Source: CAZYJR01 sp964647905
Lineage (GTDB): Bacteria; Desulfobacterota; DSM-4660; Desulfatiglandales; HGW-15
Assembly: GCA_964647905.1 (NCBI GenBank)
Contig: CAZYJR010000010.1
Coordinates: 1 to 64,000, forward strand
Length of the DNA stretch: 64,000 nucleotides
Reading direction: 5' to 3'
Position numbers and translations under genes: made by a program
Shown: piece by piece, positions 52,391 through 61,905 of the stretch
Numbering within the stretch: position 1 is the stretch's first letter
Layout: each line of letters opens with the position of its first letter
Notes under the pieces: generated by a model
What the model was told of the DNA's origin: nothing
The model's database searches: none
The model's input: the letters and a program-made list of their open reading frames with translations, nothing else

Positions 52391-53684
52391 TGAAGTAATA
52401 ATCGCCACCCAGCTCGAGGAACGACTGACCTTCATGGGCTACCAAGTGGTGGGCATGGCTGCATCCGGGGAAGAGGCGGTACGCATGGCGCGCGACCTGG
52501 CCCCAGACCTGGTGCTCATGGACATAGTCATGCCCGGGGGAATCGACGGAATCGCCGCAGCCGAACAGATACGCGGGGACCTGGGCATCCCCTTCGTTTT
52601 CGTCACCGCATACACCGACTGGGAGCTGATAGAGCGGGCAAAGGGCCTCCAGCCCCTGGGATACATCCTGAAACCCTTTCAGGACGAGCAGATCACTGCG
52701 GCCATAGAGATCGCGGTCTACAATGAGAAGACGGCCCGGCGTCTTCGCGAGAGCGAGGACAGGTATCGAAAGCTGGTGGAGGTGATCCCGCACGGCATAG
52801 TGGAAACCGACAACGACCTGACCATAGTGTTCGCCAACCAAGCCTTTCACCGGATGCACGGCTACGGCGAAGAAGAATTGGCCGGGAGGAACTTGTGCGA
52901 ACTCTTGGAGTCATGGTCGGATGCGCCCGAGCTGCGGGCCTCGATGGAGACCCCGGCATCTTCGGAAGATTCGGGACCCAACCAGTGGTTGGGCAAGGGC
53001 CTCACCAGAGACGGGAGCGTGTTGGATGTCCAGCTTGACTGGAACTACAAGAGAGACGCAGACGGCCGGGCTGTGGGGTTCATTCACGTGGTCACCGATA
53101 TCACCGAGCGCCTTCGAGCCGAGGGAGAGCTCAAGCGAGCCAGGGACGAGCTGGAGGCAAGCGTGGAGCAGAGGACCCGGGAGCTCGTAAGGACCAATGC
53201 ACTACTCAAACAGGAGATAAATGAGAGGAGGAAAGCGGAGGAAGAGCTGGAGGCGAAGCGCGAGAGCCTGGAGGAAGTGAATACCGCCCTCAAGGTCCTT
53301 CTCAAAAAACGCGAGGAGAACCGCCTGGAGCTGGAGGAAAAGGTAATCCTGAACATGAAGGAGCTTGTCACGCCCTATCTGGACAAGCTCCGCCGAACCC
53401 AGATGAATCAGACCCAGAAGGCCTTCCTGGAGATACTGGAAGCCAACCTGAACGACATAGTCTCTCCCTTCTCCAAGAGTTTATCCTCCAGGTTTTGGAA
53501 CCTGACACCCAGCGAGCTCAGGATTGCAAATCTGATCAGACAGGGTAAGACCACTAAAGAGATTTCATATTTACTTAATTTATCGCATAAGACCATTGAA
53601 ACTCACAGAAAGAATATAAGAAAAAAGTTGAATATCGGCGGCAAAAGATCCAACTTGCGCTCCCATCTCCTGTCCATCCAATAA
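52365..53684 (+). CDS. Response regulator: REC-PAS-coiled coil-LuxR HTH
   Basis: The 439-residue protein has a receiver domain (YRILVVDDEVIIATQLEERL, phospho-Asp in DLVLMDIVMPGG, Lys in GYILKPFQ) and a PAS domain near residues 130-250. A coiled coil follows (ELEASVEQRTRELVRTNALL), then a C-terminal LuxR-type helix-turn-helix (LTPSELRIANLIRQGKTTKE, SHKTIETHRKNIRKKLNI). It is likely phosphorylated by the preceding kinase and binds DNA. The ATG at 52365 is preceded by GGACGGAG. The HTH-coding end (53521-53640) has only about 33% G+C. Confidence 0.9.
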   Translation: MYRILVVDDEVIIATQLEERLTFMGYQVVGMAASGEEAVRMARDLAPDLVLMDIVMPGGIDGIAAAEQIRGDLGIPFVFVTAYTDWELIERAKGLQPLGYILKPFQDEQITAAIEIAVYNEKTARRLRESEDRYRKLVEVIPHGIVETDNDLTIVFANQAFHRMHGYGEEELAGRNLCELLESWSDAPELRASMETPASSEDSGPNQWLGKGLTRDGSVLDVQLDWNYKRDADGRAVGFIHVVTDITERLRAEGELKRARDELEASVEQRTRELVRTNALLKQEINERRKAEEELEAKRESLEEVNTALKVLLKKREENRLELEEKVILNMKELVTPYLDKLRRTQMNQTQKAFLEILEANLNDIVSPFSKSLSSRFWNLTPSELRIANLIRQGKTTKEISYLLNLSHKTIETHRKNIRKKLNIGGKRSNLRSHLLSIQ

Positions 53685-53814
53685 CAGGTATTTTTCCTAC
53701 CGATTTTTTACCTAATAATTCCTGGTTGTGTTCCTGTTCCTCTCTGCGAGAATACCCGGTACGACAATCGAGTTTGTGCTCAGCCAAGATCCCGCAAAAA
53801 GGGAGGTGTCCCGC

Positions 53815-55077
53815 ATGCAACGAGTACAAGAATCCCCGACGACCGGGATCCCCCCCAGCCGCCCCCGCCGTCCTCTCAAGCCCCTGCCCGCGAGCTTGCC
53901 GAAGGTCCGGGAAGAGCGACGGGAACCCAAGGAGACCCACCGTCTGGTGGCCGAGAGCGCCGGGGAGGCTATCGTCCTTTGCGATCGGCACTGCAGGATC
54001 TCTTACCTCAACCCCGCCAGCGAGCGAATCACCGGCTATCGGAAGGAGGAGCTGCTGGGGAGGTCGCTCAAAGGCCTGATCCCCGGAGAGGCCTTTGAGC
54101 GGGTAATATGCACCATGGATTCAGAGGGGGTCAATCCCTCCGAGACCTCCGGTCTTTATGAGACCTGCCTGTTTAAACGTGAAGGCGGCCGGGTCCCGGT
54201 GGAGATCTGTGCCGTGCCCGTACGGGACGAGTCCCTGGGAATTCTTCTTACAGCAAGAGATATCTCCTTCAGAAAAAATCTCGAAGAGGAAGCCCTCCTG
54301 GCAAAGAAGCTGGAGTCCGTAGGAATCCTCGCCGGCGGAATAGCCCATGACTACAACAACTTGTTGACCGCTTTAATCGGCTACCTGAGCCTGGCACGAT
54401 CCCTTCTCCCATCCGAGGACGAGGCCTGGTCAATGCTGGGCAGGGCGCAGCACACGGCCGCCCTGGCCAAAGATCTGTCCAACAAGCTGATAACATTCGC
54501 CAAAGGCGGAATACCCCTGAGGAGGCACGGGTCCGTTTTGCCCATGCTGGAGCACACCCTGGGCCATGCCCTGAGCGGATCGGACATCAACTGCGAGTTC
54601 CGGGCTCCGGTCGAGCTCTGGCCGGTGGAGTTCGATGAGGCGCAGCTTACCCAGGCAATCCACAATGTGCTGATTAACGCAAAGGAGGCAATGGGCGGGG
54701 AAGGGGAAATCCGGGTAACAGCGCGGAACCTCCGAGTCGGGAAAGGATCCGATAGCTGCGTGGAGCCGGGGAACTGGGTGCTGATCGTCATAGAGGATCA
54801 AGGCGCGGGAATAGATCCCGCCGACATGGATAAGATCTTTGATCCTTATTTCTCCACCAAGGAAATGGGCCCCCGGAAGGGGCTGGGGCTGGGGCTGGCC
54901 ATAGCCTATTCCATAGTCAAGCGGCATCAAGGGCACATCCTGATCCGATCCCGGAAGGGCCAAGGGACCTCGGTGCGAATATACCTGCCCGCCGCAGAAG
55001 CCGCCGGGAAAGCGCGACCCGCCCCCAGGGCCGGCGGTCAACCCCCCTTGAGAGACGATTCGGGCGAAGGGCGCTGA
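53815..55077 (+). CDS. PAS-domain sensor histidine kinase
   Basis: The 420-residue soluble kinase has a PAS domain (residues about 45-160, AGEAIVLCDRHCRISYLNPA), a HisKA dimerisation helix with the phospho-His in LAGGIAHDYNNLLTALIGYL and an ATPase domain with IHNVLINAKEAMGGEGEIRV and GLGLGLAIAYSIVKRHQGHI. No receiver is attached, unlike many kinases of this shape. The ATG at 53815 with GGGAGG nine bases before is chosen over the track-length start at 53728. It follows the REC-LuxR gene by 130 bases. Confidence 0.88.
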   Translation: MQRVQESPTTGIPPSRPRRPLKPLPASLPKVREERREPKETHRLVAESAGEAIVLCDRHCRISYLNPASERITGYRKEELLGRSLKGLIPGEAFERVICTMDSEGVNPSETSGLYETCLFKREGGRVPVEICAVPVRDESLGILLTARDISFRKNLEEEALLAKKLESVGILAGGIAHDYNNLLTALIGYLSLARSLLPSEDEAWSMLGRAQHTAALAKDLSNKLITFAKGGIPLRRHGSVLPMLEHTLGHALSGSDINCEFRAPVELWPVEFDEAQLTQAIHNVLINAKEAMGGEGEIRVTARNLRVGKGSDSCVEPGNWVLIVIEDQGAGIDPADMDKIFDPYFSTKEMGPRKGLGLGLAIAYSIVKRHQGHILIRSRKGQGTSVRIYLPAAEAAGKARPAPRAGGQPPLRDDSGEGR

Positions 55078-55165
55078 TATCTACACGCTTGACCGCCGCC
55101 GTTGTTTGCGCTAAGAGGGACCTGCCCGGGCAAGGAGGGCATCCGTTGCATGCGGGAGGTTTCTT

Positions 55166-56371
55166 GTGGCGCAGGAAAAGGTTGAAGCCAGCAGAGGCGA
55201 GGTGGTCGTGGAGGCATTGAGGCCCTTCGGGACCACCATCTTCACCGAGATGACCGCCCTGGCCGAGCGTCACGGCGCGGTAAACCTCTCCCAGGGATTT
55301 CCCGATTTCGACGGCCCCGAGGTGATCCGTAGAAAGGCGGCCGAGGCCATTCTCCGCGGACCCAACCAATACATATCCTCCGCCGGGCTGTCCGGGTTCA
55401 GGCGCGCCGTGGCGGGAAAGATGAGTCGCTTCTACGAAATCAGCGTGGATCCGGAGCAGGAAGTGACCGCCACCTCGGGGGCCACCGAGGGCTTGTGCGC
55501 CACCTTCTTGTCCGTACTGGAGCCAGGGGACGAGGTCATTTTGCTGGAGCCCACATACGACGCCTATCCCCCTCTGGCGGCCCTTGCGAGGGCCGAGGTC
55601 CGGCGCATCCCGCTCGAGGGCCCGGCGTTTCGACTACCAGCAGACGAACTGGCAAAGGCGTTCGGCCCGCGCACCAAGGCGATAGTGGTAAACACGCCAC
55701 AGAATCCTTGCTGCAAGGTCTTCACGGAGGATGAGCTCGCCTTTATAGGCAAACTGTGCGAGAAGCACGACGCCGTAGCCATTGGAGACGAGGTTTACGA
55801 ACACCTGGTTTATGACGGCCGCAGGCACGTATCCCTTCTCGAAGTACCGGAGCTGAGGGACCGCGCCTTTGTGGTGAGCTCCACAGCCAAGACCTTTTCC
55901 ATGACCGGATGGAAAGTGGGATATGTGACTGCGGCCCCGCCCCTGACACGGGCTGTCAGGATGAGCCACCAGTTCATAACCTTCTGCGGCCAGAGCTTCC
56001 TGCAGGAGGCCATGGCATTTGCCATGGACCTCCCGGATGAATATTACCGGGACCTGGTTTCGGACTACACCCGCAAGCGCGATTTCCTCTCGGGTTCGCT
56101 CAGGGAGCTGGGCTTCGGTGTCTTGCCCACCGGGGGCACCTATTATCTTCTGGCCGATATTTCACCCTTGGGATATGAAGACGACCTGGAGTTCTGCCGG
56201 AGACTCCCGGAAGAGGCCGGGGTGGCCGCCATACCCTGCTCGCTTTTCTGGGAGGAGCGCCGTCAGGGGAGGAACCTGGTACGGTTTTGCTTCTGCAAAC
56301 AGGACCAAACCCTTGCCCTGGCGGTGGAGCGCCTCCAGCGGTGGTTGGGCCGGAATACGATTGAGATTTGA
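55166..56371 (+). CDS. Class I/II PLP-dependent aminotransferase
   Basis: The 401-residue enzyme has the PLP lysine in SSTAKTFSMTGWKVGYVT, the NTPQNPCCKVF cofactor motif and the substrate-binding segments NQYISSAGLSGFRRAVAG and GATEGLCATFL. Closest in outline is the methionine/kynurenine-type aminotransferase group, but specificity cannot be read from sequence alone. The start is a GTG with GGGAGG six bases upstream. Confidence 0.88.
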   Translation: MAQEKVEASRGEVVVEALRPFGTTIFTEMTALAERHGAVNLSQGFPDFDGPEVIRRKAAEAILRGPNQYISSAGLSGFRRAVAGKMSRFYEISVDPEQEVTATSGATEGLCATFLSVLEPGDEVILLEPTYDAYPPLAALARAEVRRIPLEGPAFRLPADELAKAFGPRTKAIVVNTPQNPCCKVFTEDELAFIGKLCEKHDAVAIGDEVYEHLVYDGRRHVSLLEVPELRDRAFVVSSTAKTFSMTGWKVGYVTAAPPLTRAVRMSHQFITFCGQSFLQEAMAFAMDLPDEYYRDLVSDYTRKRDFLSGSLRELGFGVLPTGGTYYLLADISPLGYEDDLEFCRRLPEEAGVAAIPCSLFWEERRQGRNLVRFCFCKQDQTLALAVERLQRWLGRNTIEI

Positions 56372-56425
56372 ACGTCCTTGTCTTAGCATGGGTTCCGTGA
56401 AGGCTCGGGGGACAAGGGGGAGAGC

Positions 56426-59311
56426 ATGTCCGGCAAGCCCACCTACGAAGAGCTTGAACGCCTGGTAAACGAGCTCAAAGGGGAAGACAAGGCCGATTCC
56501 GGGACCGGGGAGCCCTTCCGCAAGAACGAGGAGCTCTTCTCCCAGATCGTGGACGGCACTCCCATCGCCACCTTCGTAATCGACGATACCCACCGCATCA
56601 CCCACTGCAACAAGGCCTGGGAGAACTTGACCGGGATCCCGGCGGCAAAACTAATAGGCACCAGAAAGCACTGGAAGACGTTCTATGCCGAACAACGGCC
56701 GGTAATGGCCGACCTGATCGTGGACGGGGCCCCTGAAGAAGAGTTCGCCAAATATTACGGCGGCAAGTACCGAAAGTCCCAGGTGATCGAAGGCGCATAC
56801 GAGGCCGAGGACTTCTTCCCCGCTCTCGGCGAAAAGGGCAAATGGCTTTTTTTCACCGCTTCCCCCATAAAGGACGAAAACGGCCGTATGAAGGGGGCCA
56901 TTGAGACCCTCCAGGATGTGACCGAGCGGAAGCGGGCCGAAGAGAAACTCAGGGATTCGGAAAGAAGATTCCGGGCCCTCCTTGACTTCCTGCCCTATCC
57001 CATAGTGGTCTTTGACCTCGAAGGCAGGGTCACTTACTTGAATCCGGCCTTTACCGAGACCTTCGGCTGGACCATGGAAGAGCTGAAGGGCAGCAGCATT
57101 CCCTATGTCCCCCCGGGACTGGAGCAGGAGACCAGAGAGGTCATAGATCGGTTTCTGACCGAGAAGGTGATCCACAGCCATGAGACCAAGCGGCTGACCA
57201 AGGACGGCCGGATCCTGGAGGTGGTGTTGAGCGCGTCCTTTTACCAGGACGCCGAGGGAAACTTCCTGGGTGAGCTGGTGATCTTGAGGGACGTCACCCA
57301 CGAGAGGCGGATCGCTAGGAACAACGAGGCCCTGAGGCGGATCAGCATGGCGCTTCCCGCTTATCCTGATCTGGAAGACCTGCTGGATTACATAAGCGGT
57401 GAGGTGCAGGGCCTGATAGGCTCGGAAGGAGCCCTGGTCATACTTTTGGACGAGGAGAGGCAGGAGCTCTTTTTCCCCGGGGCGGCCTATGAGGATACGG
57501 CCACCACGAACAGGGTCAAGGAGGTTCGCTTCCCCATCGACGAGTTGGTGGCGGGCAAGGTGATTCGAACCGGCCGGCCCATGATCATCCCGGAGGTCTC
57601 CAAAGATCTCCCCTTGCACCGAAATCGCGATCAGAAGCTCGGGTACGACACGCGGAATCTCATGCTGGTCCCGCTCAAGAGCAGCGACCGGACCATAGGG
57701 GTGATCGCGAGCATCAACAAGAAGCAAGGGGTCTTTGATCAAGCCGACCTGGAGCTCCTCAGGATGATAGCGGGGACCGTGGCCCTGTCAGTGGAGAACG
57801 CCCGCTTCTCCGAGGATCTCAAGAAGGCTTACAGGAACAACGAGACCCTGCTAAGGATCAGCCGGGCCCTCCCTCTCTACCCTGACCTCGAGGACCTCCT
57901 GGATTACATCAGCGGCGAGGTGCAAAGGCTGATGGACTCGGACGGAGCGCTTGTGGGCCTGTTGGAGCCCGAAGAGGAGCGCATATTCTTCCTGGGCGCC
58001 TGTTATGAGGACAAGACCGTTGAAGAACGGGTGAAGCGGAGCGGCTTCGATCTGGAGGAGATAGCCGCCGGCAGGGTTATCCGTACCGGGGAGCCGCAGA
58101 TAGTCGCCGACATCGAAGAGGACCAGCGGCTTTACCCTGATAGGGACAAGAAGCTGGGCTATAGGACGCGCAGCTTCATAGAGGTTCCCTTGAGAAGCAC
58201 GGACAGGGTCATCGGGGTCCTCTGCGCAGTAAACAAGAAAGACGGGACGTTTGACGAGAGGGACCTTGAGCTCTTGAGCCTGGTGGGCGGCACGGTGTCG
58301 CTCTCCATAGAAAACGCGCGCTACTCCGAGGAGCTCAAGAAGGCCTATCTGGAGGTCAGGAGCCTCAACCGGGCCAAGGACAAGGCTATCAACCACCTTT
58401 CCCATGAGCTCAAGACGCCGGTAAGCGTGCTGGTGGGGTCACTGGACATCCTGTCCAAGCGCCTGGAGGGACTGAGCGAGGAGACATGGAAGCCCACCAT
58501 GGAAAGGGCCGGGCGCAATCTCAACCGCATAGTGGAGATACAGGACGAGGTGGACGACATTATTCAGGAGCGGAGAACGGACATCCCCATGCTGCTTTCC
58601 ATCCTGGTGGATCAATGCGCCGACCAGCTCGAGACCATCATAGCTCAAGAAGCGGGCGAAGGCGATCCTGTGGAGCGAGTCAGACGCCGCATAGATCAGA
58701 TTTACGGCGCCAGGGACCTGAAACCGGAAGCCATTGACCTGGGAGAATTTGTGAAGGGGAGAGTGGAAGAAGCCCGCAGGCTGGCCGGGCACCGAGACCT
58801 GGACTTGGAGGTCGGCACGGAGCCGGGGTGCACCGTCCACATACCGCACGCTCCCCTCCAAAAGACGGTTGACGGGCTGTTGCGGAATGCGGTTGAGAAC
58901 ACGCCTGATCAGGGCATAATCGAGGTCTTGGTGCATCCTGCTGGAGAGGCCGTGGAGCTGGTCGTTCGGGACTACGGGACCGGCATCCCCCGGGACGCCC
59001 AGGCCCGCATCTTTGAGGGCTTTTTCAGCGCCCGGGACACCCTCCACTACTCCACGCGCAAACCGTTCGACTTCAACGCCGGGGGCAAGGGGGCGGACCT
59101 GCTTCGGATGAAGATTTTCTCCGAGCGCTATGGATTCAAGATCTCCATGTCATCCACCAGGTGCCCCTTCATCCCGTCGGAGTCCGATGTCTGCCCGGGC
59201 CGAATCGAGGACTGCCCCCATTGCTCGGTCCCGGAGGAGTGCCTTGAGTCGGGGGGGACCACGATCCGGGTCCGGTTCCCCAGGAAGGCGGGGGAGTTGA
59301 AACAAGGCTAA
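56426..59311 (+). CDS. PAS-PAS-GAF-GAF sensor histidine kinase
   Basis: The 961-residue soluble kinase has two PAS domains (residues about 35-170 and 180-295). Two nearly identical GAF modules follow (RNNEALRRISMALPAYPDLE and RNNETLLRISRALPLYPDLE mark their starts, 172 residues apart). Next is a HisKA helix with the phospho-His in NHLSHELKTPVSVLVGSLDI and an ATPase domain with GLLRNAVENTPDQG and VVRDYGTGIPRDA. Near the C-terminus a Cys-rich insert appears (CX9CX6CX2CX5C at 59162-59244). It shows no membrane segment. It converges with glgP, sharing overlapping stop codons. Confidence 0.9.
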   Translation: MSGKPTYEELERLVNELKGEDKADSGTGEPFRKNEELFSQIVDGTPIATFVIDDTHRITHCNKAWENLTGIPAAKLIGTRKHWKTFYAEQRPVMADLIVDGAPEEEFAKYYGGKYRKSQVIEGAYEAEDFFPALGEKGKWLFFTASPIKDENGRMKGAIETLQDVTERKRAEEKLRDSERRFRALLDFLPYPIVVFDLEGRVTYLNPAFTETFGWTMEELKGSSIPYVPPGLEQETREVIDRFLTEKVIHSHETKRLTKDGRILEVVLSASFYQDAEGNFLGELVILRDVTHERRIARNNEALRRISMALPAYPDLEDLLDYISGEVQGLIGSEGALVILLDEERQELFFPGAAYEDTATTNRVKEVRFPIDELVAGKVIRTGRPMIIPEVSKDLPLHRNRDQKLGYDTRNLMLVPLKSSDRTIGVIASINKKQGVFDQADLELLRMIAGTVALSVENARFSEDLKKAYRNNETLLRISRALPLYPDLEDLLDYISGEVQRLMDSDGALVGLLEPEEERIFFLGACYEDKTVEERVKRSGFDLEEIAAGRVIRTGEPQIVADIEEDQRLYPDRDKKLGYRTRSFIEVPLRSTDRVIGVLCAVNKKDGTFDERDLELLSLVGGTVSLSIENARYSEELKKAYLEVRSLNRAKDKAINHLSHELKTPVSVLVGSLDILSKRLEGLSEETWKPTMERAGRNLNRIVEIQDEVDDIIQERRTDIPMLLSILVDQCADQLETIIAQEAGEGDPVERVRRRIDQIYGARDLKPEAIDLGEFVKGRVEEARRLAGHRDLDLEVGTEPGCTVHIPHAPLQKTVDGLLRNAVENTPDQGIIEVLVHPAGEAVELVVRDYGTGIPRDAQARIFEGFFSARDTLHYSTRKPFDFNAGGKGADLLRMKIFSERYGFKISMSSTRCPFIPSESDVCPGRIEDCPHCSVPEECLESGGTTIRVRFPRKAGELKQG

Positions 59312-61887
59312 GTCGAGAGCTCCTCAGGCTCCCCCCAGATGACCAACCCCATGGCGTGCCGGCTCTCGGGGTTGGGATGGTTGGGGATAATGCGTATGTT
59401 GAGCCCGAAATGCCCGGCCTCCTCAAAGCCGAGCTCCCCTGAGTACAGGAAGACCCTTTCCCCCGACTCCTTTGCCGGCTCCATGGGCCTGGTGATACGA
59501 TCCTGGTATTGGCCGGAGGGATCCACCCTGCCCCCGTAGATCTCCACCACCACGTCTTCAGGCCCCAACTCCCCCAGAAAGACCTCAGCCTCCACTCTTA
59601 TGGGGACACCCACCTCCACTCCGTTCATGTCGCCCATGCGTATCTGCTTGACGGCCACACTGGACCAGTTGTACATGAGCTTCTCGCGCCATTGGGCCAG
59701 GGACCTCAGGCCGGCCCAGTCCTCTTCCATAAGTTGGAATCCCCGCTCCGCGGCCCGGGCATAGGACTTCTCCCAGTACTCCTCCACCATGCGGTGGGTG
59801 TTGAATACCGGACAGAGCCGGTGAAGCGACGCCTTCATCATCGCTATCCAGAGTCTTGGAAGGCCGTCCGGCCCGCGGTCATAGAATCGGGGGACTACGT
59901 CCTTTTCCAGAATGTCATACAAGATCTTGCTCTCGAGCTCGTCCTGAAACTCGGGATCGTCATAGGTCTCCCCGCTCCCTATGGCCCAACCCAACTCCCT
60001 ATGGTACCCTTCATCCCACCAGCCGTCCAGGATGCTCAATTGCAGGGCCCCGTTGGCCGCGGCCTTCATCCCGCTGGTTCCACAGGCCTCCATGGGGCGG
60101 CGGGGCGTGTTGAGCCACACATCCACTCCCTGGACCATGTGCCTGCCGATCTCCATGTCGTAGTCCTCCAGGAACACCATGTGCCTGCGTAGGGCTTCCC
60201 TGCCCGTTATCTGGATCAGCTGCTTGATCAACTGCTTCCCGCCTTCGTCCTGGGGGTGGGCCTTTCCTGCGAAGACCATTTGAACCGGTCTGTCAGGATC
60301 GGTCAGTATGCGCTCCAGGCGGGGGATGTCCCTGAGCACCATATGTGCGCGCTTGTAAGGGGCGAAGCGCCTTGCAAAGCCTATGGTGAGCACTTCCGAG
60401 TTCAGCACCTCGGATGCCAGCTCCAGGTCCCGATTGGACTGTCCGCGGTTGGCCAACTGCTCCCGGAGCCTCCTGCGGGCAAAGGCCACCAATCGCTCCC
60501 TGGCCCGTTCGTGGGTGCGCCAGAGCTCGGTGTCCGGTATCTGATCCACCCGCTCCCAGACCTTTTCATTGTCCGGGTCCTCCACCCAGCGCGGGCCCAG
60601 GTAGCGGTCACAGTTCTCGGCCATACCCCGCGAGATCCACGACGGAATGTGAACGCCGTTGGTAACATGGGTTATGGGGAGATCAGCCTCCGGCAGTCTG
60701 GGCCATATCTTCCGCCACATACGGCGGCTCACTCTCCCGTGCAGCCTGCTGACCGCATTGTTCCAGTTGGAGAGGCGCAAAGCCAGCACCGCCATACTGA
60801 ATACCTCCTGGCGATCCCGCGGGTCCTGCCTCCCGAAGCCCAGGAGCACGTCGAAGCTGATGCCCAAGGCCCTGGCAAAGCCCTCTAAGTAGGCGTGCAT
60901 CAAACCCGGATCAAAGGTGTCTATACCGGCCGGCACGGGTGTGTGTGTTGTGAAGACATTGGTGGCCCGGACGAACTCCAGGGCCTCATTAAAGCTCAGG
61001 CCGTGATCTTCCCTGAGTCCTCGTATACGCTCAAACGCGGCGAAAGCCGAATGCCCCTCGTTCATGTGATAGACCACCGGGTCGTGCCCCATGGCCTTGA
61101 GCATCCTGACTCCGCCTATGCCCAGTATGATCTCCTGGCGGATACGCATCTCCCGATCCCCTCCATAGAGCTCCGAGGTGACCTCCCTGCCCCATTCCGG
61201 ATTTCCAGGGATGTTCGTATCCAATAGGAAAAGCCTGGTCCTGCCCACATCCACCCTCCAGGCCTGCACCTCCACGGGGGTCCCCTTGAGATCCACCGTG
61301 ATCGTGACGGGCTTCCCGGCCTGATCCCGCACGATCTCCATGGGCATGGTGTGGAAATGATTGATCGGGTAGTTCTCCATCTGCCATCCGTCCTGGGTCA
61401 GGTACTGCCTGAAGTACCCTTTCTGATAGGCAAGGGAGACCCCCATGACCGGCAGGCACAAATCACTGGCCGACTTCAGGTGATCGCCGGAGAGGATGCC
61501 CAGGCCCCCGGAGTAAATGGGGAGGCTGTCGGCCACCCCGCACTCCGCGGTGAAATAGGCCACCTGGAAAGGCCTGGCCCGGTCCCCGAAAATCGACGGG
61601 TGCGGCTTTCCCGAGACATACCGCTGGAAGTCCTGCCATACGCGCTCCATGTGGGCCAGGAAGGCCTCGTCCCCGGCCAGGTCATCCAGGTCCTTTTGAC
61701 TCAACCGGCACAGGTATTCAACTGGATTCTTCCGCGTCGCCGTCCAAAGCTCCGGATTGATGCGCCGGAACAGGTCATGGGTCTCATAGTCCCAGACAAA
61801 CCAGATGTTCTGGGCCAGGGCCCGGATCTTCTCCAAGGGCGCGGGGATTTTCGGACGTACGTCTATGGTCTTGATCGGCGTGCTCAT
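59308..61887 (-). CDS. glgP: Glycogen/alpha-glucan phosphorylase (GT35)
   Basis: The 859-residue protein belongs to the short bacterial and archaeal alpha-glucan phosphorylase type with an N-terminal DUF3417 domain (NIWFVWDYETHDLFRRINPE). The catalytic part shows FTAECGVADSLPIYSGGLG, YHMNEGHSAFAAFERIRGL and the PLP-binding lysine motif EACGTSGMKAAANGALQLSI. It releases glucose-1-phosphate from storage glucan or maltodextrin. It follows the c-di-AMP synthase by 18 bases in the same direction. Confidence 0.95.
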   Translation of the reverse strand: MSTPIKTIDVRPKIPAPLEKIRALAQNIWFVWDYETHDLFRRINPELWTATRKNPVEYLCRLSQKDLDDLAGDEAFLAHMERVWQDFQRYVSGKPHPSIFGDRARPFQVAYFTAECGVADSLPIYSGGLGILSGDHLKSASDLCLPVMGVSLAYQKGYFRQYLTQDGWQMENYPINHFHTMPMEIVRDQAGKPVTITVDLKGTPVEVQAWRVDVGRTRLFLLDTNIPGNPEWGREVTSELYGGDREMRIRQEIILGIGGVRMLKAMGHDPVVYHMNEGHSAFAAFERIRGLREDHGLSFNEALEFVRATNVFTTHTPVPAGIDTFDPGLMHAYLEGFARALGISFDVLLGFGRQDPRDRQEVFSMAVLALRLSNWNNAVSRLHGRVSRRMWRKIWPRLPEADLPITHVTNGVHIPSWISRGMAENCDRYLGPRWVEDPDNEKVWERVDQIPDTELWRTHERARERLVAFARRRLREQLANRGQSNRDLELASEVLNSEVLTIGFARRFAPYKRAHMVLRDIPRLERILTDPDRPVQMVFAGKAHPQDEGGKQLIKQLIQITGREALRRHMVFLEDYDMEIGRHMVQGVDVWLNTPRRPMEACGTSGMKAAANGALQLSILDGWWDEGYHRELGWAIGSGETYDDPEFQDELESKILYDILEKDVVPRFYDRGPDGLPRLWIAMMKASLHRLCPVFNTHRMVEEYWEKSYARAAERGFQLMEEDWAGLRSLAQWREKLMYNWSSVAVKQIRMGDMNGVEVGVPIRVEAEVFLGELGPEDVVVEIYGGRVDPSGQYQDRITRPMEPAKESGERVFLYSGELGFEEAGHFGLNIRIIPNHPNPESRHAMGLVIWGEPEELST

Positions 61888-61905
61888 GTCTGAATCCTCT
61901 CCGGG

